From: Alkalibacillus flavidus
GTDB lineage: Bacteria; Bacillota; Bacilli; Bacillales; Alkalibacillaceae
Assembly: GCF_040545925.1 (NCBI RefSeq)
Contig: NZ_JBEPMX010000010.1
Span: 33,628-97,627, forward strand
Reading direction: 5' to 3'
Length of the DNA stretch: 64,000 bases
A program made the translations under genes and the position numbers. The notes under the pieces are model-generated. The model made no database searches, had not been told where the DNA came from, and saw only the letters and a program-made list of their open reading frames with translations. This document shows, one piece after another, positions 59,846 to 64,000 of this stretch (positions are counted from its first letter, which is position 1; each line of letters opens with the position of its first letter).

Positions 59846-62011
59846 GTGACGACGATACAATCACCTTTAATCGATGCTGTAGCAAAACAAGTACAAATCG
59901 ATGCAAACATTGTTCAAACAGTAGTCCAACTGTTATCAGAAAGCAATACCGTACCGTTTATTGCACGGTACCGTAAAGAACAAACAAAAGGGTTGGATGA
60001 AACAGAAATCCAAGCCATTCAAGAAACATACGATTATCAAGAACAACTCCAAACCCGAAAAGAAGAAGTCATTCGACTCATTGATGAGCAAGATAAATTA
60101 ACCGATGAATTACAACGCGACATCATGCAGGCGACGAAACTCCAACGTGTGGAAGACCTCTATCGCCCGTATAAACAAAAACGTCGCACCCGCGCAACGA
60201 TCGCCAAAGAAAAAGGACTCGAACCGCTTGCCTTAAAAGTTTGGGTACAGCAAGGCATCGATGTCCGCACTGAAGCGGAAGGCTTTATCTCTGAAGAACA
60301 AGAATTACCTGACGTGGAAGCGGTCGTGCAAGGTGTGAACGATATTATCGCCGAATGGGTGTCAGATGAACCGGCTTTCCGTGATGATATTCGCTCGTTT
60401 ACATACCACCACGGCTTACTACAAACTGAACTGAAAAAAGACGCGTCTGATGAACAAGAAATTTATCAAATGTATTATGAGTATGAAGAACCGATTCGCA
60501 AAATTGTACCGCACCGCGTGTTAGCTGTGAATCGTGGTGAGAAAGAAAAAGTGCTTAAAGTATCCATCGAGCCACCAGCAGATAAGGTATTGGATTATCT
60601 GAAACGAGCGATTATTCGAAATCAAGATACAGAAGAGGCGCGACTCATTGATGACGCGATTCAAGATAGTTACAAACGGTTGATTCAGCCATCGATTGAA
60701 CGTGATATTCGCACGTCTTTAACGGACGATGCTGAAGAGCATGCGATTGATATTTTCGCGAAAAACTTACGGAACCTATTATTGCAACCACCGTTGAAAG
60801 GGAAAACCATTCTCGGTGTCGACCCGGCTTACCGTACAGGGTGTAAGTTGTCGGTCGTGGATGATACAGGGCAAATGCAAACAGTGGATGTGATTTATCC
60901 GACTGCACCGAAAAATGATGTCGCTGGAGCGGAGAAAAAGGTGCTTCAGTTTTTAAACGACTACCCAATCGAATTGATTGCAATCGGAAACGGAACGGCA
61001 TCGCGTGAGACGGAGCAGTTCATTGCGGACGTTATCCAAAAGCATGATTTAGATATTGCGTATTTAATCGTGAATGAAGCGGGGGCTAGTGTGTATTCCG
61101 CATCGAAACTAGCCCGTGAGGAATTCCCTGATTTACAAGTTGAAGAACGTTCAGCCGTTTCGATTGCCCGCCGCGTACAAGATCCGTTAAGTGAACTCGT
61201 TAAAATTGACCCGAAGTCGATAGGTGTCGGGCAATATCAACATGATGTCAGTCAGAAAAAACTAGCCAACTCACTACAATTTGTGGTTGAGACGGCCGTT
61301 AACCAAGTCGGTGTCAACGTAAATACCGCATCATCGTCTTTATTACAATATATTTCTGGTTTAAATAAAACCGTCGCGAACAATATTGTCGCTTATCGTG
61401 AAGAAAACGGACGATTCACCGACCGCAAACAAATTAAAAAGGTGCCGCGCCTCGGTAATAAAACGTACGAGCAGGCGATAGGTTTTCTTAGAATATTGGA
61501 CGGTAATCAGCCGCTCGACCGAACGTCAATTCACCCTGAAAGCTATGATGCGACCAAACAATTACTTGAGAACATCGATATGACGGTGCACGCTATCGGA
61601 ACAGATGACATGCGGCAAACCCTCGGTAATCAGTCACTCGATCAACTCGGGCAAGGGATAGATATAGGGCGCTTAACATTACAAGATATCGTCGAAGACT
61701 TGAAGAAACCGAACCGTGACCCGCGTGACGAATTGCCGAAGCCATTACTTAAAACAAATGTGTTATCAATGGACGATTTAGAACAAGGGATGGAACTACA
61801 AGGAACTGTTCGAAATGTCGTTGACTTCGGCGCATTCGTTGATATTGGGGTTAAGCAAGATGGTTTAGTTCACGTTTCAAAACTGTCTAACCAATTTGTG
61901 AAAAATCCTTTAGACGTTGTCGCAGTAGGGGACATTGTGACAGTGTGGATTGAGGAAGTGGATGTGAAACGACAACGGATCGCGTTGACGATGATTCCGA
62001 TGACGAGCTAG
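59846..62011 (+). CDS. tex: Transcription accessory protein Tex
   Basis: 721 residues. Helical N-terminal part, a YqgF-like RNase H-fold domain (LGVDPAYRTGCKLSVVD), helix-hairpin-helix repeats (ISGLNKTVANNIVAYREENGRF) and a C-terminal S1 RNA-binding domain (GTVRNVVDFGAFVDIGVKQDG). It associates with RNA polymerase. The start is GTG at 59846 after GGGAGGA. Same place as B. subtilis ydcI. Confidence 0.94.
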   Translation: MTTIQSPLIDAVAKQVQIDANIVQTVVQLLSESNTVPFIARYRKEQTKGLDETEIQAIQETYDYQEQLQTRKEEVIRLIDEQDKLTDELQRDIMQATKLQRVEDLYRPYKQKRRTRATIAKEKGLEPLALKVWVQQGIDVRTEAEGFISEEQELPDVEAVVQGVNDIIAEWVSDEPAFRDDIRSFTYHHGLLQTELKKDASDEQEIYQMYYEYEEPIRKIVPHRVLAVNRGEKEKVLKVSIEPPADKVLDYLKRAIIRNQDTEEARLIDDAIQDSYKRLIQPSIERDIRTSLTDDAEEHAIDIFAKNLRNLLLQPPLKGKTILGVDPAYRTGCKLSVVDDTGQMQTVDVIYPTAPKNDVAGAEKKVLQFLNDYPIELIAIGNGTASRETEQFIADVIQKHDLDIAYLIVNEAGASVYSASKLAREEFPDLQVEERSAVSIARRVQDPLSELVKIDPKSIGVGQYQHDVSQKKLANSLQFVVETAVNQVGVNVNTASSSLLQYISGLNKTVANNIVAYREENGRFTDRKQIKKVPRLGNKTYEQAIGFLRILDGNQPLDRTSIHPESYDATKQLLENIDMTVHAIGTDDMRQTLGNQSLDQLGQGIDIGRLTLQDIVEDLKKPNRDPRDELPKPLLKTNVLSMDDLEQGMELQGTVRNVVDFGAFVDIGVKQDGLVHVSKLSNQFVKNPLDVVAVGDIVTVWIEEVDVKRQRIALTMIPMTS

Positions 62012-62018
62012 ATAGAAG

Positions 62019-62055
62019 TAGCCTACGACTTAGAGTATGTCGTAGGCTATTTTAT
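62019..62055. terminator. Bidirectional terminator of tex and cmpA
   Basis: TAGCCTACGAC paired with GTCGTAGGCTA, then TTTTAT. The end overlaps the cmpA stop. Confidence 0.8.
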
Positions 62056-62163
62056 ATCTCGTACATAGTAGTACCAACATTGATTTAGTATGATGATTTG
62101 CGCTCGGTTTTTATTAGCAAATGCACGACGCAACTGACTTTCTAACCACTGAGGCACTCGCAT
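62047..62163 (-). CDS. cmpA: Cortex morphogenetic protein CmpA
   Basis: 38-residue protein with VPQWLESQLRRAFANKN and a C-terminal LNQCWYYYV, closely resembling the 37-residue CmpA of B. subtilis (NWLKKQMQKAF, LNQCWFYY). CmpA works with ClpXP and SpoIVA in spore envelope quality control. ATG 62163 is chosen by homology, with AAGAAGG just upstream; the longer frame is not coding. Location between tex and sprT is as in B. subtilis. Its presence implies that this organism sporulates. Confidence 0.88.
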   Translation of the reverse strand: MRVPQWLESQLRRAFANKNRAQIIILNQCWYYYVRDIK

Positions 62164-62234
62164 CACCTTCTTACATCCTTTATAATATAATATGCACGTC
62201 ATAGTGAATCGGTTATGGTGAAAGAAGGATAAAT

Positions 62235-62678
62235 GTGGATCAACAAACACTTGAACAATTAACGAATGAATTATCGGAGCAGTATTTTCATAAACCCTTT
62301 TTGGATCATGTCACATTTAATCGTCGTCTGCGCACGACAGGCGGGCGTTACATCCCGGCTAAACGTGTGATAGAAATCAATCCTAAATACGTGACAGAAC
62401 TTGGGGAAGACGCCTTGAAAGGTATTATTAAACATGAGTTGTGCCACTATCACTTACATATAGAAGATAAACCCTATCACCATCGAAGCGCAGAATTTAG
62501 GCGACTATTACAGGTGACAGGTGCACCACGATTTTGCGGACCACTTCCTTCAGAAGCTACGAAAAAACGTGTTATTTATCAATGTAAGGATTGTCGTGCT
62601 CAATTCGAGAGGAAAAGACGAATGGATACGAAGCGTTTTCGCTGTGGTCGTTGTGGCGGACGAATTAAAGAAATCTGA
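62235..62678 (+). CDS. sprT: SprT-like metalloprotease domain protein
   Basis: 147 residues. The HELCH motif (67-71) is a zincin active site, and the C-terminus has a zinc ribbon (CKDC and CGRCGG). It is the YdcK/SprT-like family of Bacilli, of unknown substrate. The start is GTG at 62235 with GAAGGAT upstream. Last protein gene before the tRNA cluster. Confidence 0.9.
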   Translation: MDQQTLEQLTNELSEQYFHKPFLDHVTFNRRLRTTGGRYIPAKRVIEINPKYVTELGEDALKGIIKHELCHYHLHIEDKPYHHRSAEFRRLLQVTGAPRFCGPLPSEATKKRVIYQCKDCRAQFERKRRMDTKRFRCGRCGGRIKEI

Positions 62679-62687
62679 CGGACAATA

Positions 62688-62716
62688 TTGACACAGTTAA
62701 TCGACGCGTGATACTT
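62688..62716 (+). promoter_or_regulatory. Candidate tRNA/rRNA promoter 1
   Basis: TTGACA followed by GATACT (16 bases) or TACTTT (18 bases). It is the weakest of three in tandem. Confidence 0.4.
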
Positions 62717-62784
62717 TATAAAAGTTGCTTAAGAAGCGATCAACGTATCGATCTTAAAAACATATAAAATTCTCTATAAAGTGA

Positions 62785-62813
62785 TTGACAGGGAAAACAA
62801 GATGTTATATGAT
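62785..62813 (+). promoter_or_regulatory. tRNA/rRNA promoter 2
   Basis: TTGACA, exactly 17 bases, TATGAT: near-consensus, the strength expected for stable RNA genes. Confidence 0.75.
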
Positions 62814-62892
62814 ACTAAATGTCGCTGAAGAACTGAGCGTTTTCAACACGACATAGCACCTCAGAAAAGTAAATAAAAATCATAAAAAACAC

Positions 62893-62921
62893 TTTACATT
62901 AAACAGTAAACATTTTATAAT
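62893..62921 (+). promoter_or_regulatory. tRNA/rRNA promoter 3
   Basis: TTTACA, exactly 17 bases, TATAAT, about 30 bases before tRNA-Asn. Tandem promoters about 100 bases apart are usual for rrn operons of Bacillus. Confidence 0.75.
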
Positions 62922-62958
62922 GATTTAGCGTTGAAGTTATTCGACAGTTATTGACTAT

Positions 62959-63033
62959 TCCAGCGTAGCTCAGAGGTAGAGCAGTTGGCTGTTAACCAAT
63001 TGGTCGCAGGTTCGAATCCTGCCGCTGGAGCCA
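62959..63033 (+). tRNA. tRNA-Asn (GTT)
   Basis: Full cloverleaf with acceptor TCCAGCG/CGCTGGA, anticodon loop CTGTTAA, T loop GGTTCGAATCC and encoded CCA. Confidence 0.97.
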
Positions 63034-63034
63034 T

Positions 63035-63125
63035 GGAGAAGTACCCAAGTGGCTGAAGGGACACCCCTGCTAAGGGTGCAGGTCGCGTAAGCGGCGCGAG
63101 GGTTCAAATCCCTCCTTCTCCGCCA
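63035..63125 (+). tRNA. tRNA-Ser (GCT)
   Basis: Acceptor GGAGAAG/CTTCTCC, anticodon loop CTGCTAA, long variable arm and encoded CCA. Confidence 0.97.
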
Positions 63126-63130
63126 TTTAC

Positions 63131-63205
63131 GGCCCGTTGGTCAAGTGGTTAAGACACCGCCCTTTCACGGCGGTAACACGGGTTCGAATCCCGTACGGGT
63201 CACCA
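63131..63205 (+). tRNA. tRNA-Glu (TTC)
   Basis: Acceptor GGCCCGT/ACGGGTC, anticodon loop CTTTCAC, encoded CCA. Confidence 0.97.
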
Positions 63206-63215
63206 TTTCATTTTT

Positions 63216-63292
63216 GGTCCGGTAGTTCAGTTGGTTAGAATGCCTGCCTGTCACGCAGGAGGTCGCGGGTTCGAGTCCCGTCCGGACCGCCA
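63216..63292 (+). tRNA. tRNA-Asp (GTC)
   Basis: Acceptor GGTCCGG/CCGGACC, anticodon loop CTGTCAC, encoded CCA. Confidence 0.97.
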
Positions 63293-63300
63293 CTATATAT

Positions 63301-63375
63301 TGGGCCATAGCCAAGCGGTAAGGCAACGGTTTTTGGTACCGTCATGCGCTGGTTCGAATCCAGCTGGCCCAGCCA
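63301..63375 (+). tRNA. tRNA-Gln (TTG)
   Basis: Acceptor TGGGCCA/TGGCCCA, anticodon loop TTTTGGT, encoded CCA. Confidence 0.96.
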
Positions 63376-63427
63376 TTGATTTTTCAAAATCTAATAGAAG
63401 CCATATCTCTTTTTTTATGTCTTCAAC

Positions 63428-63471
63428 TCAATAGATTAACAATGATGGCCGAAAGCCAGAGGGTCTATTGA
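63428..63471 (+). other. Hairpin in the gap between tRNA-Gln and tRNA-Leu
   Basis: TCAATAGA and TCTATTGA enclose a second stem TGGC-CGAAA-GCCA. There is no T run, so it is not an intrinsic terminator. It could be a processing structure or the remains of another tRNA gene. Confidence 0.35.
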
Positions 63472-63492
63472 ACTTTCTAAAGCTCATCACTC

Positions 63493-63578
<86 letters not shown>

Positions 63579-63645
63579 TTCAATTTTTAAATTTTATCCT
63601 TGCAATTACTTGCGCAATTTGATATTATAGAAGTTGTCGCAATAA

Positions 63646-63722
63646 GCGCCCGTAGCTCAATTGGATAGAGCGTTTGACTACGGATCAAGAGGCTAGGGGT
63701 TCGACTCCTCTCGGGCGCACCA
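63646..63722 (+). tRNA. tRNA-Arg (ACG)
   Basis: Acceptor GCGCCCG/CGGGCGC, anticodon loop CTACGGA, encoded CCA. Confidence 0.97.
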
Positions 63723-63741
63723 TTTATAATAAATGTTACAT

Positions 63742-63815
63742 GCGGGTGTAGTTTAATGGTAAAACCTCAGCCTTCCAAGCTGATGTTGTGGGTTCGATTC
63801 CCATCACCCGCTCCA
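63742..63815 (+). tRNA. tRNA-Gly (TCC)
   Basis: Acceptor GCGGGTG/CACCCGC, anticodon loop CTTCCAA, encoded CCA. Confidence 0.97.
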
Positions 63816-63820
63816 TATAT

Positions 63821-63897
<77 letters not shown>

Positions 63898-64000
63898 TAT
63901 AAGCAATCGAACCTTGAAAACTAAACAAAATAGCCTGTCGTCAATTCGGTTTTCTTCTTATTTTATGAAATGAGGAGAAAGCGGAGACGAAAAGAAACAA
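63898..64000 (+). other. Probable 16S rRNA leader (rRNA operon start outside window)
   Basis: The sequence CCTTGAAAACTAAACAAA resembles the leader preceding 16S rRNA in Bacillus rrn operons. No mature rRNA sequence is reached. It implies that the tRNA cluster lies upstream of, and perhaps in one transcript with, an rrn operon. Confidence 0.6.

Noticed and set aside
60645..61001. 118-codon open frame antisense to tex
   Set aside because: It lies wholly inside a conserved tex coding region and has no start context.

Overview
The window looks like the chromosome of a spore-forming Bacillaceae bacterium (low-GC Firmicutes), probably a halophilic or alkaliphilic member. The evidence is gene order: rhomboid - acpS - ydcC-type lipoprotein - alr - ndoAI/ndoA - rsbR-S-T-U-V-W-sigB-rsbX - tex - cmpA - sprT - tRNA cluster reproduces the Bacillus subtilis order around sigB. 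CmpA is a sporulation (cortex) protein. Ribosome binding sites are strong AGGAGG types, TTG/GTG starts are common, and extracytoplasmic proteins carry long acidic Asp/Glu/Asn linkers. Genus assignment is inference only.

Layout. 1-1470: end of an arsenic resistance operon (arsB cut by the window edge, arsC). 1480-2773: flavohemoglobin hmp behind a very good FNR/CRP-type site. 2871-4408: ECF sigma factor (frameshifted) with its membrane anti-sigma factor. 4475-7390: DUF4269 protein, methyltransferase, TetR regulator and a frameshifted short-chain dehydrogenase. 7399-10920: SurA_N-type lipoprotein, cold-shock protein, phasin-like protein plus UbiB kinase. 10914-16656: PlsC acyltransferase with zinc ribbon, MHYT-GGDEF-EAL c-di-GMP protein, Ohr/OsmC, 3D-domain wall protein, FMN reductase. 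17108-21893: XRE-TPR regulator with enoyl-CoA hydratase, and a BMP-family binding lipoprotein with a chemoreceptor. 22008-25232: cobalamin riboswitch controlling btuF-btuC-btuD. 25310-26125: DUF368 undecaprenyl-phosphate translocase family. 26347-34834: histidine biosynthesis, with a divergent PHP histidinol-phosphatase and the operon hisZ-G-D-B-H-A-F-I-C. 34833-37353: cadC-cadA behind a symmetric double operator. 37419-46479: GNAT, pepF, 1-Cys peroxiredoxin, an LLM-VOC-deacetylase operon, the heme sensor HemAT, a methyltransferase and MarR. 46547-50918: YppG-like protein, MFS carrier, and a rhomboid-EamA-DegV operon. 51006-62678: the acpS to sprT block, with the complete sigma-B stressosome module. 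62688-64000: tandem promoters, nine tRNA genes and what looks like the leader of a 16S rRNA gene lying just beyond the edge.

Most of the window is conserved housekeeping content and I see no obvious defence island, prophage or new multi-gene system. The observations most worth a second look are: two single-base frameshifts (sigma factor and SDR); two families of non-coding repeats (a roughly 400-bp element with a short second copy, and 20-21-bp periodic arrays), all four of which sit between convergent genes; a class II-type FNR promoter at hmp; likely sigma-B promoters before rsbV and before the phasin-UbiB operon; a binding-protein/chemoreceptor pair; and an intact 17-bp sequence in tRNA-Leu(GAG) that matches, from memory, the attachment site of ICEBs1.
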